DNA from: Flaveria trinervia
Lineage: Eukaryota; Streptophyta; Magnoliopsida; Asterales; Asteraceae
Reading direction: 5' to 3'
Length of the DNA: 64,000 nt
Assembly: GCA_025506515.1 (NCBI GenBank)
Contig: CM046456.1
Span: 9,373,708 to 9,437,707 of the forward strand
Shown here: piece by piece, positions 1-11,715 of the stretch
Layout of the letters: the number at the start of each line of letters is the position of its first letter
Position numbering within the stretch: position 1 is the first letter of the stretch
The notes under the pieces: model-generated
Database searches by the model: none
Seen by the model: the letters and a program-made list of their open reading frames with translations, nothing else
What the model was told of the DNA's origin: nothing
Made by a program: the position numbers and the translations under genes

Positions 1-2744
1 CTGTCTAGTGATCACAGATGATTTTACAAGATTCACTTGGGTTTTCTTTCTTAGAACTAAAGATGAGACTCCTGAGATTCTAAAGAATTTCATCTTAAAG
101 ATTGAGAATCAATGTGATCACAAGGTCAAAACCATAAGATGTGATCAAGGAACTGAATTCAAAACCAAATCCTTGATACATTTTGTGATGAAAAGGGTAT
201 TACAAGACAATACAGTGCTCCCAGGACTCCTCAGCAAAACGGAGTTGCTGAGAGGAGAAACAGGACACTTATTGAAGCTGCAAGAACTATGTTGTCTGAC
301 TCTAAACTGCCTATCACCTTCTGGGCAGAGGCAGTTAATACTGCCTGCTATGTGCAAAACAGAGTCTTAGTAGTTAAGACACATGGTAAGACTCCTTATG
401 AACTTTGGCACAAGAGGAAACCTTTCATTGGTTTTCTCAGGTCATTTGGATGTCCCTGCACCATCTTGAATACCAAAGATCAAGTTGCCAAGTTTGCTGA
501 GAAATCAGACGATGGACACTTCATTGGATACTCTTCTCAAGCTAAAGCTTATAGAGTATACAATCTCAGAACTAGAATCATTGAGGAGTCAGCCAATGTG
601 ACTTTCAATGAGCACACTCCCAGTGTGGCTGGTTCTGGTCCGGATTGGCTATTTGATCTTGATTTAGTTACCAACTGTTTTAATAAATCTTGTGAGCATG
701 TTTCAGGATCTGCAGAAAATTTAATACAGGTGCTGATCCAAGATTTGAGCTTGGAAGACCTTCAGCTCCAGTTGAACTACTTCAGCAAATGAGGTTTCTA
801 TCAGCACAACAATGACAAATCCAGCTGATACATCTGGCATGCCTTCAAATTCCAGTTCAGAGGCCTCTCAACCAGATAAAGACATCTCAATTGCAGAAGA
901 TAACAATGGTGATGGTGAAAGTGATCAAGAATCTCTTGATGCTAATAACCATACCATAGATGATAACATCAATGATGTCACACACTCATTGGATCAAGTT
1001 AATCTTGATAAGTGTGATAATGTGGAGGATCAATCTTCAAGACCAGATCTAAATTTCTCAAATTTGGATCTATCTCAGCAACTTGCTGTGATCCCTCAGC
1101 TAAGGATCCACAAGTCTCATCCTACTACAAACATCATTGGAGATGTTATCTCCGGGGTAAAGACAAGAGGGCAAACCCATGAAGCAAATGTTTGTCTTCA
1201 CTCTTGTTTTCTATCCCAGTTAGAGCCAAAGAAAGTTGAGGAGGCTCTAAAGGATGGAAGTTGGGTTGAAGCTATGCAACAAGAGCTTGCTTCAATTCAA
1301 AAGACAGAAAGTTTGGAACCTTTGTCCTCTTCCTCATGGGAAGACTACCATTGGAACCAAATGGGTTTTTAGGAATAAAAAGGATGATAGAGGAATCATC
1401 ATCAAGAACAAGGCTAGACTAGTTGTTCAAGGATACACACAAGAAGAAGGGATTGACTACACTGATGTCTTTGCTCCTGTAGCTAGACTAGAAGCTGTTA
1501 GGATATTCCTGGCATTTGCTGGCCAAGAACTTCAAGGTCTACCAACTTGATGTAAAGTGTGCTTTCTTATATGGAGTGATTGATGAGGAGGTTTATGTCA
1601 AACAACCACCTGGTTTTGTAGATCCTGATCATCCTGATTATGTCTGCAAGCTTGACAAAGCTCTCTATGGGCTGCATCAGGCACCCAGGAAGTGGTATGA
1701 GACACTGTCTGAGTATCTCTGTAAACATGGTTACAGGAGAGGTACTATAGATGGACTCTCTTCATCAAAGGACAAGGAAACGACATTCTGCTAGTTCAAG
1801 TATATGTGGATGACATCATCTTTGGCTCAACCAATTCAAGGCTCTGCAAAGACTTTGAAAAGCTGATGAAAGATAGATTTGAAATGAGTTCAATGGGAGA
1901 ACTTAATTTCTTTCTGGGAATTCAAGTGAAGCAGGTTGAAGATGGCATTTTCATAAGTCAGTCAAAGTATATTCAAGATATACTCAAGAGGTTCAACATG
2001 ACTGATTGTAAGACTGCTAAGACACCCATAGCCAGAAACCACTCTCTTGGTCCAGATCTTGAGGGGGAGTGTGTAGATGAGCACTTATACAGGGCTATGA
2101 TTGGGTCTCTTATGTATCTTACAGCTAGCAGGCCTGATATCATGTTTGCTACATGTATTTGTGCAAGATATCAAGCTAATCCTAAGATGTCTCACTTAAT
2201 CACTGTGAAAAGGATTTTAAGATACCTCAAAGGTGCTTCAACACTTGGTTTATGGTATCCAAAGAATTCTAACTTCAATCTGTATGCCTATACAGACAGT
2301 GATTATGGTGGTTGCAACATGACTGCAAAGTCTACATCTGGGGGATGTCAATTCCTGGTGGAAGGGTTGTCTCATGGCAATGCAAGAAACAACCCTGTGT
2401 GTGCATCAACTGCTGAGGCTGAATACATTGCTGCTGCAAGCTGCTGTGCTCAAGTGCTTTGGATTCAAAATCAGATGCTAGACTACGGATTTAACTTCAA
2501 AGAGACTCCTATCCACATAGACAACAACAGTGCTATCTCTATCACTGAGAACCCTGTGCAGCACTCAAGGACCAAACACATCAACATCAGGTATCATTTA
2601 ATAAGAGATAACTATGAAAAGGGGTTAATTAAACTAGTCAAAGTTCACACAGATGAACAATATGCTGATCTGTTCACAAAAGCTTTTGATGAACAGAGAT
2701 TTAAATATCTGATATCAGCTATTGGGATGATTAACTTTGAGTAG
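1..2744 (+). pseudogene. Sirevirus copy 1 pol: integrase core, RT and RNase H, frameshifted
   Basis: This is the 3' part of a copia polyprotein that made and integrated the element's cDNA. The integrase core begins at the window edge (VITDDFTRFTWVFFL) and continues with AERRNRTLIEAARTML and AEAVNTACYVQNR around 250-360. A variable linker spans about 800-1250. RT follows with KARLVVQGYTQEEGIDY near 1410 and the catalytic YVDDIIFGS at about 1801-1827. RNase H has YTDSDYGG (near 2290) and STAEAEYIAAASCCAQ (near 2410). The stop is TAG at 2742-2744. The reading frame changes near 180-190, 1330-1370, 1530-1550 and 1750-1800, so at least four frameshifts break it. RT and RNase H after 1806 stay open for 312 residues. 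Confidence 0.9.
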
Positions 2745-2880
2745 ATTTTTTTTTAAAACTAATTCTAATTATTTCTTCTTAAAATATGTGTGTCCTAAGT
2801 TGTCTAGTTCATCACTTTCATAAGCTCATGTTTTCTTTGAATGAAAAACTTTTTTGAAGACTTTCCTTGGATTCTTGAAA

Positions 2881-3220
2881 ATTTCTGACACTTCGGAAGA
2901 TAACATTTTACCTTCGGAAGAAAAATATGTCTTCAAAATAAATGACTGTCTAAGAAATTTTACCTTCGGAAGAAGTCAAACTTTATCTTCCGAAGCTTAA
3001 AATTCTCAACTTAGACACTTTCATTTTTAAGGACTTTTTCCTTCCGAAGCAAAAATTACTTTCGGAAGCTTTGTTCATTCTATACAAAGCATCCAAAAGT
3101 TTATTTCTCTTCCGAAGCATAAATCTTTAAGACTCTCAGGAAAATTCTTCCGAAGTCACTTTAGCTTCGGAAGCTTTTTCAATCAAACTTCCGAAGACAA
3201 ATTACTTTCGGAAGCTTTTC
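2881..3220 (+). repeat. Iterated CTTCSGAAG motif array in the pol to 3'-ORF spacer
   Basis: About eleven copies of CTTCGGAAG or its reverse complement CTTCCGAAG (some TTTCGGAAG) occur at irregular 15-55 base spacing. Examples are near 2891, 2911, 2965, 2988, 3043, 3110, 3148, 3164 and 3189. Both orientations are used. The same motif recurs in the LTR (7408-7565) and in the matching spacer and LTR of copy 2. The rest of the spacer (2745-3459) is AT-rich without coding potential. Sireviruses are known to carry multicopy near-palindromic repeats in non-coding regions; this core differs from the one I recall. Confidence 0.8.
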
Positions 3221-3338
3221 GAATTCAAGAAAACTACTTTTTGAGCAAAAAGGTAAACTACTTTTTCAGAGGTGGGACCGACATACGGATTTCAAAGTTT
3301 ATCCTCTTTCATTAAACTTTATCTGAAATCCTTCTCTC

Positions 3339-3349
3339 TCATATAAACC
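3339..3349 (+). promoter_or_regulatory. Candidate internal TATA box for the Sirevirus 3' ORF
   Basis: TCATATAAACC lies about 118 bases before the ATG at 3460 and is followed by a pyrimidine-rich, leader-like stretch. Copy 2 keeps a TATA element (TATATATA, 63042-63049, minus strand) at about 113 bases from its own ATG. Conservation of position suggests a separate transcript for the 3' ORF. This is inference from sequence only. Confidence 0.5.
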
Positions 3350-3459
3350 AACGGTTTCCCCTCTTCTATCATCTGCTTTTCTTCCATACCTAAAACCCAA
3401 AGCTTTCTCTCTGAAATTTCCTTCCCATTCTTTTCTCTTCATCTCTGAGCTACCTCACA

Positions 3460-6400
3460 ATGGCTGACCTTACACACAGAAATGATCCTCACTTTGCCAT
3501 GCAGCTACACAGACAACACAATCAGGTTGCTCTGTTATGCTCTGACAAAGATCCTCATTTCTCAGAGGTTTGCCGTTTCTTGTCTTTGTCTCACTACTTC
3601 ACCTCCCTAACCATTGATCCTCCTCTATATGAGGATCATTGCTTGAATTCTGGAAGACCTGCCAAGAGGTCATTATGGATGGGGAGAAGGCACTGTCTGC
3701 CACAGTGCAGGGGAGAACAATTTTCATCACTCCGGCCATCATCAACCGACATCTTCAGCTGGATGATGAAGCAGGTGAAGTGTTCTTTCCAAAAGAAGCG
3801 GTTAATCATTCCTTCGAGCAGATGGGCTATGAAGGAGATTTCTCTGTAAAGACCTTCAGGAAAGGGAAGGTCTCATCCCAGTGGAAATACCTGCTCCATG
3901 TGGTTATCCACATTATCAAACAAGCATGGTGGATGGGACCAGATTCCTGAGGATCTCTCCTTTATAGTTCATGGGATGGTTCAGGGGGTCAAGTTCAGGT
4001 ATTCACAATTTGTTTATACTAATTTACTTGCAAACTTAGACTCCTTAGAATATTACATGTTTCCTAGATATGTTCAACACATTCTTAACTGTGAACTGGG
4101 CTCACAGTTGAGGGAAACAGGCAATATTCTTAAACTGGGACAGATGAAGCCCGGCATCTTTAAAATTATGAAGAAGCCAACTGTAGGCTTCTCAGGGGTA
4201 GAAACAGCCCTAGTCCCAAAAATGTTAGAGCTCATTGCTCAAGGTGACAACATAGCAGTCCAAGCTAGTGTTGAACCCACACCTACTGCTCTCCTACCCT
4301 CTTCACAACCTCCAATATTCATCACCTACAAAAGAAAATCCCAACGAACCCCTGCTCAGGCTATTGAGTCTGTGCAGGCCCCCAATACTCAACCTTACAG
4401 GAAGAAGTGGACTCCAGAGCTCCCACTTCTCCTGAGGAGCAAACCACTCCCATTACTTTACCTATCAGGGCTGAGGTTCCTCAAGCTCAACCTGATGAGC
4501 TCATTAGCCAACAACTGTAAGCCTTCACTCTGAGTCTCAACACTCAAGTGAACAACCTTCAGGGGACAGCTACCATCCCCAGCCTTTGGATCTAAACCAA
4601 CCAATTCCCAACCTATCCTTTTACACTGATGAAGACTTAGGATTCAGTGAGTACCATGAGTCTCTCTTCTCCTCCCCTACTCAAAGAGAGATGAGTACCT
4701 CTGACTCTCCTCAGTCTATCCCTCATCAGTCACCTATTACTGAGGTGGACACATCTGAACCTGTTCAGGATGTCCATATGGAAGAGGCTCTCACTTTTGA
4801 AAGTGATTACATCATTAAGACCTCAACCATGGCAACTCAGCCCATTGGCATCTTAACTGAGGTTGCCAGTGAGCAGAGGAAAACCAGCAGCCAAGAAACT
4901 CAAGCTGGTGGTGAGAGAAGGGACTTTGGTCCAATCCTCTCATCCCCCAGTGATTCTTCTGATGAAGATGAGGGGAATTTGAGACTAAAGGTACAACAAT
5001 TGTCACAAACATGCACCTATCTAGTCTCTAAGGTTAGTCACTTGGAATCTCAGGTGACTACCCTGCAAAACAGGGTCAATGATCAGCAACTCCAGATTTC
5101 ATATCTGCAGGAAAAACTAGCTGAGAGACCTTTAAGGAGAGCTCAACCAGGAACACAAGAACCTGTGGAAGTGACTGATTTATCCTCCAGCTCACCTATG
5201 CAAGTGGGTGATGCTACCAAAAAGGGGGAGAAAGTTATCACAACCACAGAACCTGGGAGTTCTTCAAAGAGAATGGACATAGAGGACTCACCATCCTCAC
5301 TTGCTGTTGTGCATTCTCAGCAACTTCCTCAAGTTCACATTAATGTGGACTCTATAGACTCTCTCATCAGGAGTCTCTTTGAGGAAGGTATACCAAGGGC
5401 TGTCTCATCTCCACCACATGGAACTGGCAACTACATTATCAGATGGAGGTATGATGATGACAGAAGAGCCCTCATACTTCACAGAGTTCAAGGTCAACAA
5501 GAAGTCTTTCAGTTCCAAAGCTGAGCTTCTATGAAGGACTGGATTTAGTCAACATGCCACTTGTCAATCCAAGCAAATCTAGACAAGCTGACAGGCTGGC
5601 TCAAAGAATCCAAGACAGGATCCTTGCAGAGTTCTCTCTAAGAAGGAGACTTAGGCAATCAGGCAATGTCATCGGTCAACTGGATGCTGAGGTGGACCCT
5701 AAGATTAGTTTCATAGGGGAAACCTTGGCTGAAGGCCCAGTGGCAGAACCTGAGACCCTGTCTCACCATCAACAACTGCTGCAGAGGTCCAAACTCCATC
5801 TGAGACACCTGCTGGTGAAGGTGTCTCTCAGCCTCTCTCTGGCCAGAGCATGGAAGCTACACCAAGCAATGAAGGCCAAGCCTCAATCCACCCTGAGTCA
5901 CAAAGGTCTGTTGGTGACAAAGGGAAAAGGATAATGACTCCTGAGGAAATTGAGGAGGAAGAGAGAGAGAGGAAAAGGAGGCTAAGGGGAGAAAGTTCTT
6001 CTGGGTCATCAAAATTCATGCAAGCTGCAATCAGGGCTGCCCCCAGACCAAATACTCAAAATGATGAACAAAGGGCAGTCAGGATTAATTTTTTACAGAC
6101 CAGGAACTATGATGTTGATGAAATCATCTCCCTCCCCTTAGAAGAGTTGAATGAACTGGCTGACATGGAAGTGTCAAGAGAGATAAAGGAGAAAGAGGAT
6201 GCAAGGTTACTTCTCCAATTCAAAGAGGAGAGGAGACAGAAAAGACTTCACAAGCATACTCCCACTCTCTCTCCAGTTCAAGAAAGTCCTGCACAGGAAG
6301 ATGTGGCTTCACAAGAACCTCAGGTAGATAAAGAAGAGGATAGAATCAAAATGATAAACTACCTGAGTGCCACAGGCTTCTATCAGGCAAATACACTTCT

Positions 6401-7282
6401 TCCCTTGTCCTATGACTTCATTGAGTTCGAGTACTTAAAGCAACTTGAGCTTGAGTTAGTCAAAGAAAGAAAAACAACCAAAAGGAAGCTAAGGGAAGAA
6501 GCTGCAAAGTCAAGAGCCATCATTCAAAAGAATGCAAAGAAGTCTGCTGACAGACAAAGAATGATGAGCTTCTTGAAGTCATATGGATTCTCCGGAAGGA
6601 GACTTGGTCCCATGTCTCTATCTACAATGGATGAGCATATAAGGGTAATCAAGCAGAAGATTAAAAGTGGTGAACTCATTGATTTGCACTCTCTTCCAAG
6701 TCAAGTCCCACCTGAAGTGGAGGTCAAGTTTGAACAACCAGAGACACCTGAACCAGAACCTCCAGCTGAGCCTCAGCAAACTTCATCTTCTGATCCAAGA
6801 CAGGGTCAAACTCCCTCTCCTTCTGAACCTGTGAGGGAGGAACACCCAACTGAGAAAGACACTGATGATCAACATGGTGCTGCAGACCAGTCTTCTCAGT
6901 TAAAGACATTAAAGAGGAAGAAGAAAATGGCCTCTAAACCAAAGACTAAAAAGAAGAAGCCAAAGTCATCTACCTCTACACCCCAGGCTGAATCAGATCA
7001 ACCTGAGGAAGTGCATGATGAGGCAGCCCAATCAACTCCTATGCAAGTGGCTCCTCTAGCAACCGAACACCCATCTTATCCTGGACTTACTCTACCAATC
7101 CAGAAAGATGGAATGTTATCAGAGATCAAGGTGTTGAAAATGTCTACTCATGGCAAGACATAATCAACTTACCTCTGCATGATCTCTTTGAAATGAGAAG
7201 ATACTATGAGAGTCTTGATGATCCTGACCATCAAATGAAGAAAGGGATGGTCTTGATTATTCTGAAGACTACAAACATTTAA
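3460..7282 (+). pseudogene. Sirevirus copy 1 extra 3' ORF (env position; coiled-coil, lysine-rich), frameshifted
   Basis: This long ORF between pol and the polypurine tract is in the env-like position of Sireviruses; its function is unknown. It starts MADLTHRNDPHFAMQL. A conserved N-terminal region carries WKTCQEVIMD, GRTIFITPAIINRHLQL and SNKHGGWDQIP. A Pro/Ser/Thr-rich middle follows. A heptad-like coiled coil lies at about 4981-5130, and a second charged helical region (LELVKERKTTKRKLREEAA, then MMSFLKSYGF) at about 6430-6680. A basic KKMASKPKTKKKKPKSS lies near 6925-6975, and the C-terminus is MKKGMVLIILKTTNI. I see no signal peptide or membrane helix, so a true envelope is unlikely. Comparison with copy 2 shows a 1-base loss near 3637, a 2-base loss near 3905, and further frame changes near 4400-4560, 5520-5550, 5750-5850 and 7140. 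It recalls Asteraceae ORFs annotated as plant transposon or longin-like proteins (memory only). Confidence 0.75.
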
Positions 7283-7314
7283 AGATCTTCTAAGTGTTTT
7301 GGTAGCATCAGCCT

Positions 7315-7322
7315 AGGGGGAG
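7315..7322 (+). other. Polypurine tract of Sirevirus copy 1
   Basis: AGGGGGAG lies directly before the LTR start, separated by TT. The surrounding CAGCCTAGGGGGAGTT is identical in copy 2 (minus strand, 58213-58227). This tract would prime plus-strand DNA synthesis. Confidence 0.8.
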
Positions 7323-7324
7323 TT

Positions 7325-8111
7325 TGTAAGGATTCCTGAAGTCTGATGCAACCCAAAACTGCCTAAGTGTTTCAGCAACATGCACTAAGTACTGAAGTGA
7401 AGAATGCTTCGGAAGAATTACACAAAGCATTAGAAAATACTCTAAGTGTAATATCTTCCGAAGCCAAGACCAATATCTTCCGAAGCCTAACATGAAGTCT
7501 TCCGAAGCTTGAAGAGACAAAGTCTTCCGAAGCTTCAACCTATGAAGACAGATTTCTTCCGAAGACTTTTAGTACACATGCTTTATCTGATGTACTGTTC
7601 CATAAAGCACTTTTCCGCTGCGTCTCTGATAAGTCACCAACTTACAAGAGTTGGTGAAAAGGTCCATGCTTTTGGTAACTGTACATTGAGGTCTTGAGTC
7701 TGAACTTTCCACTTTATGTACTTTATCCTTTTTGTAATGTATAAGGATGTGAGCTATGGCATGTCATAGTCACAAGGTCAAAAGGCAGATATGCCTTTTG
7801 ATCCTACATTGATTTTGTTAGTGTCTAGTCAATTGTATCCAGCTGGCTTTCATAGTATAGCCGGCTGTAGGTTGTAGTATAAGTATTCCAAGTTCTTGTA
7901 TCTTTCGGTAATGCTTTGTAACACTTGTAAAAGAACTTGAGAAAGCAATATACTGCTCCCTTGAAAACTATACTCTCTTGTTCTGTCTCTTGTTTTACTT
8001 GTGTTCTCTGCATCACCTTGGTTACCTAGTTCACTGTTTGATTAAGTTTAGTTAATCTCCTCATTGTGTTGTTGTGTTGTAATTGTGTTCAAGCCCTTGA
8101 ACGATCCTGCA
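7325..8111 (+). repeat. 3' LTR of Sirevirus copy 1 (787 bp)
   Basis: It starts TGTAAGGATT after the polypurine tract and ends GATCCTGCA, so the ends form short imperfect inverted repeats with the TG...CA rule. The right end is set by loss of similarity to copy 2 after CCTGCA. The U3 part has about six CTTCCGAAG/CTTCGGAAG motifs (7408-7565). A TATA-like TATAAGTA (7878-7885) is conserved in copy 2 and could be the promoter. Bases AAATC (8112-8116) would be the right target-site duplicate, but the left one is outside the window. Confidence 0.85.
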
Positions 8112-11025
8112 AAATCTTCAAAGCAAATAAAACAGCACCAGTCGAGATCAGATTGTGTATTCACCCGTGAACCTTCAAATTGCTCGATGCGTAAGCTAGA
8201 CCTTCCCTCGTTGAATAAGAACACAACCAAGGCCTTGTTTAGTGCGTAACATACACAGTGAAATCATCGTTTCCATCGGTAGGGTCAAGATAGGAGCATT
8301 GCATAACTTATGCTTAACGCTTCAAAAAGCTTCACTTGTTCGGAATCCCACTGGAATGGTTTATTCTTTGTGTCAAAGTAGTGAGCGGTTTCGCGATCTC
8401 GGAAATGCAATGAATCGCCGATAATAAACAGCAAGACCAAGAAAAGAACGAACTTCGGTAGGAGTATGGAACACACCAATTCTTCACAGCTTCCACCTTT
8501 GCAGGATCAACGTGAACCCTTGGCTATTCACCACGTGTCCTAGAAATTGAACTTCCTCGAGCCAGAAATCACACTTCGAGAACTTTGCGTACAATCACTC
8601 TTCTTTAACAACTCAAGAACCAATCTCAAATGCAGTTCATGTCAATATTGGACTTGGAATAGATAAGTATGTCATCAATGAAGACGATCACAAACTTGTC
8701 TAGATAAGGCTTGCATACTCGATTCATGAGATCCATGAAGACAGCAGGAGCATTGGTTAAACCAAAAGGCATCACCATAAACTCATAGTGCCCATAACGA
8801 GTACGAAAAGCGGTCTTTGGGATATCATCATCATGGACTCGTAATTGATGATAACCAGAACGTTAAGTCGATCTTCGAGAAAATAGCAGCTCCTTGAAGT
8901 TGGTCAAACAAATCATCAATACGAGGAAGAGGATAACGGTTCTTGATGGTAAGCTTGTTAAGCTCACGATAATCGATGCACATACGAAACGATCCATCTT
9001 TCTTCTTACGAAAAGAATAGGTGCACCCCAGGCGAAGAACTAGGACGTATGAAGCCTTTCTCGGACAGCTCTTGCAGTTGACAAGAGAGTTCTTGCATTT
9101 CCGATGGTGCAAGCCGATATGGTGACTTAGCCACGGGGTTTGCTCCCGGTATCAAGTCGATTTTAAACTCAACCTCACGCACGGGAGGTAAACCACTAAG
9201 GTCATCGGGAAATACTTCAGGAAAGTCTCGTACGATAGGGACATCCTTAAGTTCTTTCCTTTGACTTTCGTGTTGACCACGTAAGCCAAGAAGGCCATAT
9301 ACTTCTTGTTTAAGCACTTTCGGGCTTGAGTGCAAGACATGAGTTTAAGCCCTTTGGAAGTTTTTCACCGAACACCTTCAACGTATCTCCAGAGGGTAAC
9401 GGTATACGAATGCACTTCTCGAAACAAATGATCTCGGCATGGTGTTTGGCTAACCAATCCATACCAATGATGACGTCAAAGCTTCCAAGTTTCATAGGGA
9501 TAAGATCGATAAGAAAATCATGCGTGTCAAGACTTAAGATGCAATCACGAATGATAACGTCAACGGTGATTGGTTCTCCATCGGCAACTTCAACAGTAAG
9601 AGGTCTTTCTAGTTTCGTATGTGGCTTAGCAAGTATGGGTTCAAACTCTAATGAAACAAAACTTTTATCGGCTCCAAAATCAAATAGGACATAGGAATAA
9701 GTTTTGTTAATAAGGAACATACCTGTTCAATTTTTAAGGTATTTGACGATACAGGTAAGTATGAAATGAATCGGATCACAAAAGTTAGAGATGAGTTAAC
9801 GTACCATTCACCACATCATGTTTGCTTGTGCTTGATTAGCGTTGATGTTGAAAGCACATCCTCGGGCTTGTGGAACATTACTCACAAGACGAGGGCATTG
9901 TGGGCGAAAATGGCCAGGTTCCCCACAGTTGTAGCAAACACGGTTTGTGACCACAGCGGCATGTTAGGTGCACGGTGGCAAGTCGCCACCAAATGATCAT
10001 ATTACCGCTAAGGTGCAAATGCGGCATGGTTGATTCCCCGGATGATGATACCTACATGTGTTGCACATCGGTTGAGGACCAGCATAAGCCCTAGCCCCAG
10101 GCACTTGTGCCACAGGTGTAGCCGAAGGTACAAGTTGTCTTTGGGGTTGTTTGGGTGCAGCCACGGCATAGTTATGCGCCGATGTGAACTTGCGCTTCTT
10201 GTTTTTGTTGTGGTTGTTAGACGGTTCAGCTTTGGTCTCCTAACCGCCTCGGTAGCCGTCTTCTCTACCTTCTTTGCACCCTTCACAGACATGGTGCCCG
10301 CTCGTATATGGTTCTCGGTGAGTTGAGCGGTGATAGTAATGGCTTCTTCTAAGGTTGTGGGTCGGCTACCCACCACAACATCTTGAATTTGGGGTGGTAC
10401 ACCCTTAATGAACTTCTCGATGTTGCGGGGAACAGTGTCGACCATATGGGGCAGCAGTATACTCAATCATGATGCCTAGTTGAGTAGGCCAAATGATCAC
10501 CATCATTTTGTTTCAAATTCCAAAACTCTTCTTCCAACTTTTGCAATTCACTTCTTGGGCAGAACTTCGCGATGGCGATGTTCTTGAACTTTTCCTAGGT
10601 AAGTGCTAGCACAACTTCAGGACCACAGTTTCTCTTCTCGCTATTCCACCAGGTAAGAGCCCTTTGTTGGAACATACTAGTGGCATAACGAACCTTGAGT
10701 GCATCGGGACACTCACAATTGATAAAGGTATTCTCCATGCTTTCGAACCACTCAAGAAGACCAGTGCTCCTTCCTTGCCACTAAAACTAGTGGGCTTGCA
10801 AGAGCTGAAGTGTTTGAAGGTGCAAGTTTGATTATTCCCGTGTTGATTGTTCCCGTTTTGATTGTTGCTATTCTCTCCATGACCATTTCCATTGTTGCTA
10901 GCGTTGGTCATTAAGGTGCTATTAAGTTCAGCAACCATGGTCGGAATGACAGCAGCCATTTGCCGAGCAATCATGGCGGCTAACTTACGATCGGAACTTC
11001 CACGCTTTCCATGATGACGAGACAT
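8112..11025 (-). pseudogene. Gypsy 1 gag-protease-RT-RNase H remnant
   Basis: Gag starts at 11025 with MSRHHGKRGSSDRK and ARQMAAVIPTMVAEL, followed by an Asn/Gly-rich stretch. Remnants of the zinc-knuckle region lie about 9830-10080. The protease (9720-9310) reads VLFDFGADKSFVS and later DVIIGMDWLAKHHAEI; the catalytic D-S/T-G is D-F-G, an active-site change. RT begins near 9265 with DFPEVFPDDLSGLPPVREVE, then KKDGSFRMCIDYRELNKL near 9000. The VFIDDILIYS active-site region can be traced near 8650-8690 with intact DD. RNase H reading ends at VLFALKI beside 8112. Many stops and frameshifts occur, for example a GCACTAA break near 8240 and multiple breaks in gag at 10000-10600. Confidence 0.85.
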
Positions 11026-11700
11026 GCTGGAATATACAAATGAGTTAGATATGAGAATTGGAATAACAAGGATTAATGTTCAACAAGGATAAGGCAAAAA
11101 TTTGTAAGGCACATGGAATAGTTCCATTTGGTAACGCATTACCATTTGGAAATGTTGACACGTCAAGGTAAGTTGACCCACTCGTCTTAGAAATTTGTGT
11201 ATGTTGACCATGGTTTATCACTCATCCCAGAAATCCCCAGGTAAGCATAACTAGTCCCGTAGGATTTATGCGATATGCTTGCCTTAGCCCGAGGGCCTTT
11301 TGCCAGGAAATCCAGAATGCAGGTGTCCATGTGTCACACAAATTTCTTAGGTTTATGAAATCAAAACCATGATGAGATTTACATAGATTAGACATAAGTC
11401 TAAAGATTTAATTCTTAAGCATAAGTATACGATTCCACGTGTTGACGAGAATAAGATTAAGAAGTTTCATTTGTCGGGGAGAGTCAATGAGTCAAAGTTA
11501 AGTTTAGGAAGACAAGTAACAAAGTTTAGACAATTACAAGGCAACCTATGCTAAGGCATCAAGTTGCACATAAAGTATAGCATTATGTAGCATGTAACAA
11601 TATATATATTTCTAAGAATATAAATATTATCCTATGAGGTTCATGCATAAGCTATAGTCTAGGTCACCATTACTAATAACCTAAATCCCTATAGTTATGA

Positions 11701-11712
11701 GCTCTGATACCA
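11701..11712 (-). other. Primer binding site (initiator tRNA-Met type) of gypsy 1
   Basis: The minus strand reads TGGTATCAGAGC, the usual complement to the 3' end of plant initiator methionine tRNA, three bases after the LTR end. Between it and the gag ATG lies a non-coding leader of about 680 bases (11026-11700) in which I see nothing else. Confidence 0.85.
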
Positions 11713-11715
11713 ATC

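Larger units (their letters stand above)
1..8111 (+). mobile_element. Ty1/copia Sirevirus-type retrotransposon, copy 1 (5' end outside window)
   Basis: The order read on the plus strand is integrase core, RT, RNase H, a non-coding spacer, a long extra ORF, a polypurine tract and one LTR. Integrase before RT marks Ty1/copia. A long ORF between pol and the 3' LTR is the Sirevirus arrangement. The 3' edge is placed at the final CA of the LTR (8111), because copy 2 at the other end of the window stops matching after the same ATCCTGCA. Sequence to the right of 8111 continues the RNase H of a minus-strand gypsy element, so this copy inserted there. The 5' LTR, PBS, gag and protease lie left of the window. 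All coding parts are broken, so the copy is not autonomous. Confidence 0.85.

Noticed and set aside
2881..3220. CTTCCGAAG motifs as heat-shock elements
   Set aside because: Heat-shock elements need TTC and GAA units spaced by two bases; here the spacing is one, so that label is not supported.
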